DNA from: Mycobacterium basiliense
GTDB lineage: Bacteria; Actinomycetota; Actinomycetes; Mycobacteriales; Mycobacteriaceae
Direction: 5' to 3'
Assembly: GCF_900292015.1 (NCBI RefSeq)
Contig: NZ_LR130759.1
Location: 62,001 to 126,000, forward strand
DNA: 64,000 nt
Shown one piece after another: positions 1-9,063 of this stretch. Position numbers and translations under genes: made by a program. Within the stretch, counting starts at the first letter, position 1. Every line of letters begins with the position of its first letter. The notes under the pieces were generated by a model, which searched no databases, was not told the DNA's origin, and was given only the letters and a program-made list of their open reading frames with translations.

Positions 1-189
1 ACCGGGGTGCCCGCGGGGGCCGCATTTTCCGCAATCAACCCTTCGGCCTGCATGCGCCGCAACGCCGGGTAGAGCGAACCATAGGAAAATGCCCGGAACG
101 CGCCGAGCAGGCCGGTCAGTCGTTTGCGCAATTCGTAGCCGTGCATGGGCGATTCGATCAGGAGACCCAGGATGGCGAGTTCCAGCATC
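1..189 (-). CDS. PadR-family transcriptional regulator (N-terminal part, runs off the window)
   Basis: Reading leftward from an ATG at 189, the 63 visible codons encode a PadR winged-helix N-terminus: a short helix, then the motif HGYELRKRL and the recognition-helix region GSLYPALRRMQAEGLI. A strong ribosome-binding site (AGGAGGTG) sits just upstream of the ATG. PadR proteins are dimeric ligand- or stress-responsive repressors. Position next to a DUF1707 gene and ponA1 matches Rv0047c of M. tuberculosis. The C-terminal dimerisation domain lies outside the window. Confidence 0.9.
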
Positions 190-376
190 GAGTCACCTCC
201 TTTGCACAGCTAGCTACGTTGGTCCGTTACTAGGGTCCGACGCCTCGCGCAATCGTATCGTTTCGATATATTAGCCACAACACCACCGGGTGTTAGTGCG
301 CTGTTGGTCACAACGAGCGAATTCGCACTATGCCGAGCCGCGGGCGACCGACCGGCCCCCTCGGGGGTGGCCACCC

Positions 377-1246
377 CTACGTGGGGTAGTTCACCTGCTT
401 GATGGTGCCGTCGCCGGCGAAGACCAGGTAGCCGCTGCCGTAGTCGCTGGATACATACAACTCCAGCGATATCGCTCCGGGTGTAGTGGGGTCAGCGGCG
501 GCATCGATGGACAGATGCATGCTGGTGACGTCCGATTGCTTCATGCCCAGGGTTTCTGCGGCGCCTCGCATGATGCCGACCGCCGTTTTCACGTCGAATT
601 TGCCGAGGTCAACTAGCGTGTTGTCGGTGCTGCCCTTGGCGGAGCTGGTCGGGTCGCCCCAGCCGCCGCGATAGGTGTAACTCAAGACTCGGCGGTCGTC
701 GGCGGGGTCTCTGCGATCGAGCACGGCATATGTCGGATAGATCACCATCCGGTAGCCCATGGTGTCCCCGAACTTCTTGCGGGTCTGCTCCATCAAACCG
801 CTGAGCCCACCCAGCGAATGCAACTGCTTCGGCGGAGTCAACACCAGGGCGGGGATGCCGTCGGCCTTGGCGCCCGGATCGGTGGTGAAGTCCAGCGGTG
901 AGCTGCTGTTGCCATAGAGCCCCCAGCCGATGCCGACGCCCAGCAGCACCGACACCCCCAGCGCCGCGGCCAGCAGGCCCACGCTGTTGCGTCTCGTGCG
1001 CGCTCGAAGCGCCGGCACCTCCGCCGGCGCACTCTCGGCTTGCAGATCGGCGATCAGGTGCTGCAGATCTCCGAGCGTCACGGCGTTGGTGGCCGTGCTG
1101 ACCCGCTCTCGATGTTCCTCCATCGAGAGCTGGCCATCGCTTAGAGCGTTGTCGAGTATCTGGCATGCGTCGTGCCGGTCGCTATCTTTGGCACGGGTAG
1201 TCGTCGAGCCGCCACGGGCGACAGATGCGCCCAGCCATTTCGCCAC
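377..1246 (-). CDS. DUF1707 single-pass membrane protein (Rv0048c-like)
   Basis: About 289 residues from a GTG at 1246 (PVAKWLG context); an in-frame start at 1315 would add 23 residues. Residues ~20-75 form a DUF1707 domain (DSDRHDACQILDNAL, then LSMEEHRERVSTAT), a small cytoplasmic domain common in actinobacterial membrane proteins. One hydrophobic segment follows (LLAAALGVSVLLGVGIGWGLY, about residues 115-135), and the remainder is predicted extracytoplasmic. Its function is unknown. It is transcribed away from ponA1. The GTG start was chosen because it gives the length I recall for Rv0048c. Confidence 0.8.
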   Translation of the reverse strand: MAKWLGASVARGGSTTTRAKDSDRHDACQILDNALSDGQLSMEEHRERVSTATNAVTLGDLQHLIADLQAESAPAEVPALRARTRRNSVGLLAAALGVSVLLGVGIGWGLYGNSSSPLDFTTDPGAKADGIPALVLTPPKQLHSLGGLSGLMEQTRKKFGDTMGYRMVIYPTYAVLDRRDPADDRRVLSYTYRGGWGDPTSSAKGSTDNTLVDLGKFDVKTAVGIMRGAAETLGMKQSDVTSMHLSIDAAADPTTPGAISLELYVSSDYGSGYLVFAGDGTIKQVNYPT

Positions 1247-1359
1247 GGGGATGATCGTAGAAGTCCGGACCCGCAGTTGATCATCGAATACCCAGCGGAC
1301 GCGCAATAACAGCATCGGTTGCGTGTCGGTGGTGCCGATGGCGACGTACTCTGGTCACC

Positions 1360-1794
1360 GTGCGACTGCAGCGACAGGTGGTGGACTACGCGCTTCGGCG
1401 GCGCTCACTGCTGGCCGAGGTGTATTCGGGACGCACCGGTGTCTCCGAGGTGTGCGATGCAAACCCCTACCTACTGCGCGCTGCGAAGTTTCACGGGAAA
1501 CAAAGCCAGGTGATCTGCCCGATCTGCCGTAAGGAGCAGCTCACACTCGTGTCCTGGGTGTTCGGTGAACACCTGGGGGCGGTATCGGGTTCGGCGCGCA
1601 CCGCCGAAGAGTTGATCATGCTGACCACCCGGTTCTCGGAGTTCGCCGTCCACGTGGTGGAGGTGTGCCGAACCTGCAGCTGGAACCATCTGGTGAAGTC
1701 GTATGTCCTCGGTGCGGCACGCCCGGCTCGGCCCCCTCGGGGGTCCGGGGGTAGGCGGACGGCGCGGAACGGCGCCCGGACGGCCAGTGAATAA
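1360..1794 (+). CDS. Conserved DUF5318-type protein with CxxC pair (Rv0049-like)
   Basis: 144 residues from a GTG at 1360. It has two cysteine pairs (CPIC at about residue 48 and CRTC near 107) that look like a zinc ribbon, and a basic low-complexity tail (ARPARPPRGSGGRRTARNG). It overlaps the downstream ponA1 start by 8 bases, so the two are probably translationally coupled, as in the M. tuberculosis order Rv0049-ponA1. No catalytic motif is visible; the role is unknown, with a possible link to peptidoglycan synthesis from its position only. Confidence 0.75.
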   Translation: MRLQRQVVDYALRRRSLLAEVYSGRTGVSEVCDANPYLLRAAKFHGKQSQVICPICRKEQLTLVSWVFGEHLGAVSGSARTAEELIMLTTRFSEFAVHVVEVCRTCSWNHLVKSYVLGAARPARPPRGSGGRRTARNGARTASE

Positions 1795-4330
1795 CGAAGG
1801 GCGCCACCACCGGTCGTCCCATGACGCAACAGGCGGTCCGGAGGCCGAAGGCGGACACCAGGGTTTTGCCGATTCCGCGGCCGACGAGCGGAACGGTCCG
1901 GCGCGGGGCCAACGGCGTGCGCTTCCCCCCGACGACAGATTGACGACGATCCTGCCGCCGGTGGCCGACGAGCGGTCGTCTCGACACGCCGACCAGCTCG
2001 AAGAGGTTAAGGCCGCACTCGACAATCCGCCCACGCCGCCGCTACGGCGCGACCAGCTCGATCAGGTCAAGGCGGCGTTGGATGGTCCGCCCACCCGGCC
2101 GCTACGCGAGCAGCCAAGCACCGGGCGGGGCCAGCCAGACGGACCCCCACCGGCGGGCCCGGGGGGGCCGCCGGGACCGCCCGGGCCGCGGGGCGGAGGG
2201 GCCCGCAGATCGCCGGCGGGGCCAGACAGGATCCGCCGGATCAACTGGAAGTGGGTGCGGCGGTCGGTCTACCTCACCGCGGCCGCGGTGATCCTGCTAC
2301 CGATCGTCACCTTCACCATGGCCTACTTCATCGTCGACATTCCCAGGCCCGGTGACATCCGCACCAACCAGGTGTCCACGATCTTGGCCAGCGACGGGTC
2401 GGAAATTGCCAAAATTGTTCCGCCCGAGGGCAATAGGGTGGACGTTAACCTAAGTCAGGTACCGGTGCACGTCCGTCAGGCGGTCATCGCTGCCGAGGAT
2501 CGCGGCTTCTACTCCAACCCGGGGTTCTCGTTCAGCGGGTTCGCCCGGGCGATAAAGAACAACCTGTTCGGCGGCGATCTGCAGGGTGGGTCCACCATCA
2601 CCCAGCAATACGTCAAGAACGCGCTGGTCGGCTCCGCCCAACACGGTTGGAGTGGTTTGATGCGCAAGGCCAAGGAACTCGTCATCGCCACCAAGATGTC
2701 GGGGGAGTGGTCGAAAGACGATGTGCTGCAGGCATATCTGAACATCATCTATTTCGGCCGAGGTGCCTATGGGATTTCCGCGGCGGCCAAGGCGTACTTC
2801 AACAAGCCCGTCGAACAACTCACCGTGTCCGAAGGGGCACTGCTGGCGGCTCTGATCCGGCGGCCGTCCACGCTGGATCCGGCGGTCGACCCCGACGGTG
2901 CACTCGCGCGGTGGAACTGGGTGCTCGACGGCATGGTCGACATCAAGGCGTTGTCCGCCACGGACCGCGCGCAGCAGGTTTTCCCCAGCACCGTCCCACC
3001 CGATCAGGCCCGCGCGGCGAATCAGACCACCGGACCCAACGGGTTGATCGAGAGACAGGTGACCAAGGAGCTGCTGGAGCTGTTCAACATTGACGAGCAG
3101 ACCCTCAACACCCAGGGGTTGGTGGTCACCACCACGATCGACTCGCAAGCCCAACAGGCGGCGGAGAAGGCGGTGGCGAAATACCTCGACGGGCAGGACT
3201 CGGACATGCGGGCTGCGGTGGTTTCCATCGACCCGCACAACGGAGCGGTCCGCGCCTACTATGGCGGCGACAACGCCAACGGCTTCGACTTCGCCCAGGC
3301 CGGATTGCAGACCGGATCATCGTTCAAGGTCTTTGCCTTGGTGGCCGCGCTCGAGCAGGGTATCGGCCTTGGTTACCAGGTGGATAGTGCGCCCTTAACC
3401 GTCGACGGTATCAAGATCACCAACGTCGGCGGCGAGAGTTGTGGGACGTGCAATATCGCCGAGGCGCTCAAGATGTCACTGAACACCTCCTACTACCGGT
3501 TGATGCTCAAACTCAAGGGCGGTCCGGAGGCGGTTGCCGACGCGGCGCACCAGGCCGGCATCGCCACCAGTTTTCCGGGTGTTGCCCATACCCTCTCGGA
3601 GGACGGCAATGGTGGACCGCCGAACAACGGAATCGTGTTGGGCCAATACCAAACCCGGGTGATCGACATGGCATCGGCGTACGCCACCTTGGCCGCGTCC
3701 GGCAGCTATCACCCGCCGCACTTTGTGCAGAAAGTGGTCAATGCCGAGGGCCAGGTCCTCTTTGACGCAAGCACCCAGGACAACACCGGCGACCAGCGCA
3801 TTCCCAAAGCGGTCGCCGACAACGTGACCGCCGCCATGGAGCCGATCGCCGGCTATTCACGCGGCCACAACCTGGCCGGCGGCCGGCCGTCCGCCGCCAA
3901 GACCGGCACCGTGCAACTGGGTGACACCAACGCCAACCGAGACGCCTGGATGGTCGGCTACACGCCGTCGCTATCCACCGCGGTGTGGGTGGGGACGGTC
4001 AAAGGCGACCAGCCATTGGTCACCGCTTCGGGCGCACCGATTTACGGCTCGGGCCTGCCGTCAGACATCTGGAAGGCCACCATGGATGGTGCCTTGAAGG
4101 GTACCCAGAGCGAGAGCTTCCCCAAGCCGACCGAGATCGGTGGCTACGCAGGTGTGCCCGCACCACCGCCGCCCCCGCCGGAGGCAGCGCCTCCTTCGGA
4201 GACCGTCATCCAACCCACCGTCGAGGTGGCGCCCGGAATCACCATCCCCGTCGGTCCACCCACCACCATCACTCTGGCGCCGCCGCCGCCAGCTCCGCCA
4301 CCCGCTGACAATCCCAACCCGCCACCGTGA
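1787..4330 (+). CDS. ponA1: Class A bifunctional penicillin-binding protein PonA1
   Basis: 847 residues from a GTG at 1787, which overlaps the preceding gene and gives the N-terminus expected for mycobacterial PonA1. A proline-rich cytoplasmic arm (residues ~1-155, with two copies of a KAALDxPPTxPLR unit) precedes one membrane helix (~158-185). The GT51 transglycosylase domain follows, with AAEDRGFY near 237 and GSTITQQYVKN. The transpeptidase domain carries SSFK (nucleophile Ser511), SLN (564) and KTGT (705). The C-terminus is Pro-rich. It polymerises and crosslinks peptidoglycan at the growing pole. The downstream gene overlaps its stop by 4 bases. Confidence 0.96.
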   Translation: MNNEGRHHRSSHDATGGPEAEGGHQGFADSAADERNGPARGQRRALPPDDRLTTILPPVADERSSRHADQLEEVKAALDNPPTPPLRRDQLDQVKAALDGPPTRPLREQPSTGRGQPDGPPPAGPGGPPGPPGPRGGGARRSPAGPDRIRRINWKWVRRSVYLTAAAVILLPIVTFTMAYFIVDIPRPGDIRTNQVSTILASDGSEIAKIVPPEGNRVDVNLSQVPVHVRQAVIAAEDRGFYSNPGFSFSGFARAIKNNLFGGDLQGGSTITQQYVKNALVGSAQHGWSGLMRKAKELVIATKMSGEWSKDDVLQAYLNIIYFGRGAYGISAAAKAYFNKPVEQLTVSEGALLAALIRRPSTLDPAVDPDGALARWNWVLDGMVDIKALSATDRAQQVFPSTVPPDQARAANQTTGPNGLIERQVTKELLELFNIDEQTLNTQGLVVTTTIDSQAQQAAEKAVAKYLDGQDSDMRAAVVSIDPHNGAVRAYYGGDNANGFDFAQAGLQTGSSFKVFALVAALEQGIGLGYQVDSAPLTVDGIKITNVGGESCGTCNIAEALKMSLNTSYYRLMLKLKGGPEAVADAAHQAGIATSFPGVAHTLSEDGNGGPPNNGIVLGQYQTRVIDMASAYATLAASGSYHPPHFVQKVVNAEGQVLFDASTQDNTGDQRIPKAVADNVTAAMEPIAGYSRGHNLAGGRPSAAKTGTVQLGDTNANRDAWMVGYTPSLSTAVWVGTVKGDQPLVTASGAPIYGSGLPSDIWKATMDGALKGTQSESFPKPTEIGGYAGVPAPPPPPPEAAPPSETVIQPTVEVAPGITIPVGPPTTITLAPPPPAPPPADNPNPPP

Positions 4331-5985
4331 CGGGCGTTCCGACACCGCCATCCACCATCTCGCCTATCTCGCCGCAGCCGTTGGCCGGCGATCGGCGCAG
4401 CGCCGAAAACCGTGATTGCCCAAGTCGGACTGATACTTTGGGCTCCGCTCTGGCGGATGTCATCGGTGGACCGGTGGGTCGACATGCCCTGATCGGGCGG
4501 ACACGATTCATGACCCCGCTGCGCGTAATGCTGTTGATTGCGCTGGTGTTTCTCGCGCTCGGTTGGTCGACCAAGGCCGCCTGCCTACAGAGCCACGGGA
4601 CGGGTCCGGGTGATGAAAGAGTGGCCAACTGGGACAACCAACGCGCCTACTACGAGTTGTGCTATTCCGATACGGTGCCGCTCTACGGGGCGGAATTGTT
4701 GAGCCAGGGCAAATTCCCATACAAATCGAGTTGGGTGGAAACCGACGCCAACGGCGCACCGCAGATTCGGTATGACGGCCGGATTGCGGTGCGCTACATG
4801 GAATATCCGGTGTTGACCGGGGTCTATCAGTATGTGTCGATGGCGATTGCCAAAACCTATACCGCGTTGAGCAAGGTCGCGCCCCTGCCGGTGGTCGCCG
4901 AGGTGGTGATGTTCTTCAACGCCGCGGCGCTCGGGCTGGCGCTGGCCTGGTTGGCTACCGTGTGGGCGACTTCAGGGTTGGCGGGCCGACGGATATGGGA
5001 TGCGGCGTTGGTGGCGGCTTCACCCCTGGTGATCTTTCAGATCTTCACCAACTTCGACGCATTGGCAACGGCTTTCGCGATGGGCGGATTGCTTGCCTGG
5101 GCTCGCCGCAGACCGCGGCTTGCCGGCGTGCTGATTGGGTTGGGCGCCGCGGCAAAGTTGTATCCGCTGTTGTTCCTGGGCGTGCTGCTGGCGCTGGCAG
5201 TCCGGTCCGGTCGGGTCCGCGGAGCGTTGCATACCGCCCTTGCCGCCGCGGTGACGTGGCTGGTGGTGAATCTGCCCGTGATGGTCTTCTACCCACGGGG
5301 CTGGTCGGAATTCTTCCGGCTCAACACCCGTCGCGGTGACGACATGGATTCGCTGTACAACGTCGTGAAGTCATTCACCGGATGGCGTGGCTTTGATCCC
5401 ACTCTAGGCTTCTGGGAGCCGCCGATAGTGTTGAACACTGTCGTCGCGATATTGTTCGGATTAGCCTGTGTAGCAATAGTTTATATCGCGCTTACCGCCC
5501 CGCAGCGGCCCCGGGTGGCGCAGCTGGCCTTCTTGGTGGTGGCGGCATTCCTGTTGACTAACAAGGTATGGAGCCCGCAGTTCTCGCTGTGGCTGGTACC
5601 GCTGGCAGTGCTGGCAGCGCCGCACCGTCGACTTCTCTTAACGTGGATGACAATTGATGCGCTTGTGTGGGTACCCCGCATGTACTACCTATACGGAAAC
5701 CCGAATCGTTCGCTGCCGGAACAGTGGTTCACCGCAACCGTGCTGTTCCGTGACATCGCGGTTATGGTGCTGTGCGTGTTGATAATTCGACAGATCTACC
5801 GCCCCGGAGAGGACTTGGTGCGTTGGCACGGGCGGATCGACGACCCGGCGGGGGGAGTCTATGACCGCGCCCCAGACGCACCACCCGGCTGGCTGCCGGG
5901 ATGGTTGCGTCCCCTCTCGACGCGGCGGACGGCGGAACCGGCACAACGGACACCGTCACCAGCGACTGCAGGTCGGGTGGAGTGA
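4327..5985 (+). CDS. Polytopic membrane protein, GT87/DUF2029-like (Rv0051-like)
   Basis: 552 residues from a GTG overlapping the ponA1 stop by 4 bases (GTGA), so coupled to it. After an ~60-residue cytoplasmic N-terminus there are many hydrophobic helices with an extracytoplasmic loop after the first (residues ~80-165), and late helices containing LTNKVWSPQFSLWLVPLAVLA. This topology and the short WSPQF-type motif resemble GT-C polyprenyl-phosphate-mannose-dependent mannosyltransferases (GT87), so a role in envelope glycan assembly is inferred. The C-terminal ~70 residues are cytoplasmic and Pro-rich. The specific acceptor cannot be told from sequence. Confidence 0.75.
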   Translation: MTGVPTPPSTISPISPQPLAGDRRSAENRDCPSRTDTLGSALADVIGGPVGRHALIGRTRFMTPLRVMLLIALVFLALGWSTKAACLQSHGTGPGDERVANWDNQRAYYELCYSDTVPLYGAELLSQGKFPYKSSWVETDANGAPQIRYDGRIAVRYMEYPVLTGVYQYVSMAIAKTYTALSKVAPLPVVAEVVMFFNAAALGLALAWLATVWATSGLAGRRIWDAALVAASPLVIFQIFTNFDALATAFAMGGLLAWARRRPRLAGVLIGLGAAAKLYPLLFLGVLLALAVRSGRVRGALHTALAAAVTWLVVNLPVMVFYPRGWSEFFRLNTRRGDDMDSLYNVVKSFTGWRGFDPTLGFWEPPIVLNTVVAILFGLACVAIVYIALTAPQRPRVAQLAFLVVAAFLLTNKVWSPQFSLWLVPLAVLAAPHRRLLLTWMTIDALVWVPRMYYLYGNPNRSLPEQWFTATVLFRDIAVMVLCVLIIRQIYRPGEDLVRWHGRIDDPAGGVYDRAPDAPPGWLPGWLRPLSTRRTAEPAQRTPSPATAGRVE

Positions 5986-6623
5986 TGCAGGTCGCGATCC
6001 CGCTGTTCCCGCGATTTACCGCACTGGATGCGGTGGGTCCCTATGACGTTCTGCAACGCGTTCCATCGATCGATGTGGTGTTCGTTGGGCATCAGCGCGG
6101 CGAGTTGCGCACCGAGAACGGGATGCTCGGCGTCACCTGCGATGCCACCTTTGACGAAGTCGGGGCACCGGATGTCGTGGTCTTTCCCGGCGGGATCGGG
6201 ACCCGGGTGCTGCTCGAGGATGAAAGCATCCGCGGCTGGCTGCAGGCGGTGCATCCGCAGACCAAATTCACCACCTCGGTCTGCACCGGTGCATTGTTGC
6301 TGGCCGCGGCCGGCCTGCTCGACGGTCTGACCGCGACGACGCACTGGCGGGCCGGCGAGCTACTCAACGAGTTGGGCGCGCACTACGTGACGGAGCGTGT
6401 GGTCGAGCATCTACCGCAGCGGATCATCACCGCCGCGGGGGTGTCCAGCGGGATCGATATGGCATTGCGGTTGGTTGAGCTGCTGTTTGATCGCGAGGCC
6501 GCCCAGGCCACCCAGCTGCTGATCGAATACGATCCCCAGCCGCCTTTCGATTCGGGTGCGCTGGTCAAGGCCGATGCGAGCACCAGGGCCAGGGCCGCTG
6601 AGTTCCTGCAATCACGTAAGTGA
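5985..6623 (+). CDS. DJ-1/PfpI family protein (isonitrile hydratase-like)
   Basis: 212 residues; its ATG shares one base with the preceding stop (TGATG), so it is the last member of the ponA1-linked cluster. The fold is a DJ-1/PfpI glutamine-amidotransferase-like domain: an N-terminal strand MQVAIPLFPRFTALDAVGP, the acidic residue in that first strand region, PDVVVFPGG, and the nucleophile elbow SVCTGALLLA carrying the reactive cysteine near residue 103. The THWRAGELL segment is typical of the isonitrile-hydratase/GlxA-like branch, but no AraC domain is attached. The substrate is not predictable. It matches the position of Rv0052. Confidence 0.85.
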   Translation: MQVAIPLFPRFTALDAVGPYDVLQRVPSIDVVFVGHQRGELRTENGMLGVTCDATFDEVGAPDVVVFPGGIGTRVLLEDESIRGWLQAVHPQTKFTTSVCTGALLLAAAGLLDGLTATTHWRAGELLNELGAHYVTERVVEHLPQRIITAAGVSSGIDMALRLVELLFDREAAQATQLLIEYDPQPPFDSGALVKADASTRARAAEFLQSRK

Positions 6624-6754
6624 TCTTTGGCCTGATCCCGCGGATTTTTAGGCCGGCCCGCTATCCGGTAGCCTGGGGCGGTTGCCGACGCAGGCGACCC
6701 TCCTGCCACGGACGGACCGTGGCCGCGTAGACCAGAGGAGGTGATGAGGTCCCT

Positions 6755-7045
6755 ATGCGTCCATACGAAATCATGGTCATCCTTGACCCCACGCTCGACG
6801 AGCGCACCGTCTCCCCATCGTTGGAGACGTTCTTGAACGTCGTTCGCAAAGACGGCGGAACGGTCGAGAAGATCGACATCTGGGGTCGGCGGCGGCTGGC
6901 CTACGAGATTGCTAAGCACGCCGAAGGCATCTACGTCGTCATTGACGTGAAGGCGGCCCCGGCGACGGTGTCCGAACTCGACCGCCAGCTGAGCCTCAAC
7001 GAGTCAGTGCTGCGCACCAAGGTGATGCGTACCGACAAGCACTAG
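6755..7045 (+). CDS. rpsF: 30S ribosomal protein S6
   Basis: 96 residues beginning [12 protein letters not shown], the canonical S6 start, after a strong GAGGAGGTGAT ribosome-binding site. It ends DKH without the long acidic tail seen in proteobacteria. S6 pairs with S18 on the platform of the 30S subunit; rpsR is two genes downstream. It is the first gene of the rpsF-ssb-rpsR-rplI operon. The 130-base leader upstream (6624-6754) presumably holds the promoter; S6:S18 autoregulation of such leaders is known in other bacteria, but I did not identify the RNA motif here. Confidence 0.97.
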   Translation: MRPYEIMVILDPTLDERTVSPSLETFLNVVRKDGGTVEKIDIWGRRRLAYEIAKHAEGIYVVIDVKAAPATVSELDRQLSLNESVLRTKVMRTDKH

Positions 7046-7143
7046 CTGTCAGTACGGTTGCCTAAGCTCCGCACAGGATCGGTTAGCGGCCCGAAAATAC
7101 ATGCTCATGACCAATGCCCACCAGGCGGACCCAGGAGGAAATT

Positions 7144-7671
7144 GTGGCTGGTGACACAACCATCACCGTCGTCGGAAACCTGACCGCTGACCCCGAATTG
7201 CGCTTTACGCCGTCAGGGGCCGCCGTCGCCAACTTCACCGTGGCGTCGACGCCCCGCATCTACGACCGTCAGACCGGGGAATGGAAGGACGGAGAGGCGC
7301 TGTTCCTGCGCTGCAACATCTGGCGGGAGGCCGCTGAGAACGTGGCGGAGAGCCTCACCCGGGGAGCGCGGGTGATCGTCTCCGGGCGGCTCAAGCAGCG
7401 TTCGTTCGAAACCCGGGAGGGCGAGAAGCGCACCGTCGTCGAGGTCGAGGTCGACGAGATCGGGCCTTCGCTTCGGTACGCGACCGCCAAGGTCAACAAG
7501 GCCAGCCGCAGTGGCGGCGGCGGTGGTGGCGGCTTCGGCGGCGGCGGTGGTGGCGGGGGTGCATCCCGTCAGGCGCCCGCACAGAGCAGTGGTGGATCGG
7601 GTGGCGACGACCCGTGGGGCAGCGCCCCGGCATCGGGCTCGTTCGGTGGCGACGACGAACCCCCCTTCTGA
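7144..7671 (+). CDS. ssb: Single-stranded DNA-binding protein
   Basis: 175 residues from a GTG at 7144 preceded by CCAGGAGGAAATT; the start gives the standard MAGDTTIT N-terminus. The OB-fold core (residues ~1-115) is intact with [19 protein letters not shown] and WRGAx-type [13 protein letters not shown] glycine-rich linker with long G runs follows, and the acidic C-terminal tip DDEPPF recruits replication and repair partners. The Gly-rich linker (residues ~122-142) is longer and purer than the one I recall for M. tuberculosis Ssb. It is cotranscribed with rpsF and rpsR. Confidence 0.97.
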   Translation: MAGDTTITVVGNLTADPELRFTPSGAAVANFTVASTPRIYDRQTGEWKDGEALFLRCNIWREAAENVAESLTRGARVIVSGRLKQRSFETREGEKRTVVEVEVDEIGPSLRYATAKVNKASRSGGGGGGGFGGGGGGGGASRQAPAQSSGGSGGDDPWGSAPASGSFGGDDEPPF

Positions 7672-7712
7672 TCAAACACCCCAGCATCTAGGACACAGGA
7701 AGAAAGACTCAC

Positions 7713-7967
7713 ATGGCCAAGTCCAACAAGCGTCGACCGGCTCCGGAAAAGCCGGTCAAGACGCGCAAATGCGTCTTCTGCGCAAAGAAAGACCAAGCGA
7801 TCGACTACAAGGACACCGCGCTGCTGCGGACCTATATCAGTGAGCGCGGCAAGATCCGGGCGCGCCGGGTTACCGGCAACTGCGTGCAGCACCAGCGAGA
7901 CATCGCGCTCGCGGTGAAGAATGCCCGCGAGGTTGCGCTGCTGCCCTTCACCTCGTCGACACGATAA
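7713..7967 (+). CDS. rpsR: 30S ribosomal protein S18 (zinc-type, C+ form)
   Basis: 84 residues starting [14 protein letters not shown]. It keeps the CVFC pair near residue 20 and later NC, so this is the cysteine-containing (C+) form, equivalent to rpsR1; the zinc-independent C- paralogue induced in zinc starvation would be elsewhere. An AGGAAGAAAGACTCAC leader supplies the ribosome-binding site. S18 binds S6 on the 30S platform. Confidence 0.96.
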   Translation: MAKSNKRRPAPEKPVKTRKCVFCAKKDQAIDYKDTALLRTYISERGKIRARRVTGNCVQHQRDIALAVKNAREVALLPFTSSTR

Positions 7968-8021
7968 ACCCGCGGTAGTCGAAGCCTAACCGCTGAACGC
8001 CCAACGAAAGTACGCATAACG

Positions 8022-8480
8022 ATGAAGCTGATTCTGACGGCTGACGTCGACCACCTCGGTTCCGTCGGTGACACAGTCGAGGTCAAGGACGGGTACGGCC
8101 GCAACTTCCTGCTACCGCGCGGGATGGCGATCGTCGCCTCACGCGGTGCCCAGAAGCAGGCCGACGAGATCCGCCGGGCTCGGGAAACCAAATCCGTGCG
8201 CGATCGTGAGCACGCCAATGAAATCAAAACGGCGATCGATGCCCTGGGTCCCGTCTCCCTGCCGGTGAAGACTGCCGGTGATTCCGGCAAGCTGTTCGGC
8301 TCGGTGACCGCTGGCGACATTGTCGCTGCCATCAAGAAGGCCGGTGGCCCGAACCTCGACAAGCGGATCGTCCAGCTGCCCAAAGCTCATATCAAGTCGA
8401 TCGGCACACATGCCGTGGTGGTGAGCCTGCACCCGGAAATCGACGTCGAAGTCTCGGTCGACGTCGTCGCCGACAGCTAA
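8022..8480 (+). CDS. rplI: 50S ribosomal protein L9
   Basis: 152 residues starting [17 protein letters not shown], with the N-terminal rRNA-binding domain ([13 protein letters not shown] at ~24-37), the long connecting helix (residues ~40-75) and the C-terminal domain ([12 protein letters not shown]). It is the last gene of the rpsF operon and is followed 16 bases later by a terminator-like hairpin. Confidence 0.97.
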   Translation: MKLILTADVDHLGSVGDTVEVKDGYGRNFLLPRGMAIVASRGAQKQADEIRRARETKSVRDREHANEIKTAIDALGPVSLPVKTAGDSGKLFGSVTAGDIVAAIKKAGGPNLDKRIVQLPKAHIKSIGTHAVVVSLHPEIDVEVSVDVVADS

Positions 8481-8495
8481 CTGCGCAACGCTGAT

Positions 8496-8530
8496 ACCCC
8501 GGGGATCCGTGGAGGCCCACCGGGGTTTTA
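8496..8530 (+). terminator. Rho-independent-like terminator after rplI
   Basis: A 7-bp perfect stem, ACCCCGG (8496-8502) pairing with CCGGGGT (8520-8526), encloses a 17-base loop and is followed by TTTTA. The T run is short, as usual in mycobacteria. It lies 15 bases after the rplI stop and would end the ribosomal-protein operon before dnaB. Confidence 0.6.
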
Positions 8531-8710
8531 GGCTGCGGTGAAATTGTTCGGCAATTGCTTTGCATGACGTGAGGGGCGGCTTGGTGCTGGCGAACAAATC
8601 CGAGGTCGCGTGAGCTCGACCCTCGTTACCGGTGATTAACTCCTCGAAAATCTCGTAGAAATCCAACACGCCCGGCGCAGTAACCTGGGCCGACACGCCG
8701 AAGAGATTCT

Positions 8711-8794
8711 TGTCCACATCGAATGTGCACCGTTGTACGGTGCGTATCAGCAGTGATGTCGTATCGCCCAGCATTGATCCACAGGTTTTCCACA
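8711..8794 (+). promoter_or_regulatory. Cluster of DnaA-box-like 9-mers upstream of dnaB
   Basis: The 580-base gap between rplI and dnaB has no gene I can support (the M. tuberculosis hypothetical Rv0057 maps in this place, but no convincing counterpart is visible). It contains TTGTCCACA at 8711-8719, identical to the mycobacterial DnaA-box consensus, TGATCCACA at 8775-8783, and TTTTCCACA at 8786-8794, all in the same orientation. The last two are only two bases apart. They lie ~270-350 bases before the dnaB start codon. A role for DnaA in regulating dnaB, or a secondary DnaA-titration site, is inference. Confidence 0.45.
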
Positions 8795-9063
8795 CCCCGC
8801 TTAACACAGGTGTCTTCGGATATGCACACACGATGCACAGCTTCATAAACAGCCACCCCTTGGAGTACTCGTCAGCAACGTCTAGCGTCGTCCCGTCGCG
8901 TGGCGATGTGGGAGCGTGCGAACGGCGACGAAGCGGGCTGCGGAGCGGTCGGCGGAGGAGCCGGGGAATTGAGTGGGCGGGGTTGTCTGTGCGGTGACTT
9001 ACGCTCTGGATATTGGCGATCGAATGTACGTTCGGATGCTTGTGCCGGAGGAGGTGAGTGCCC

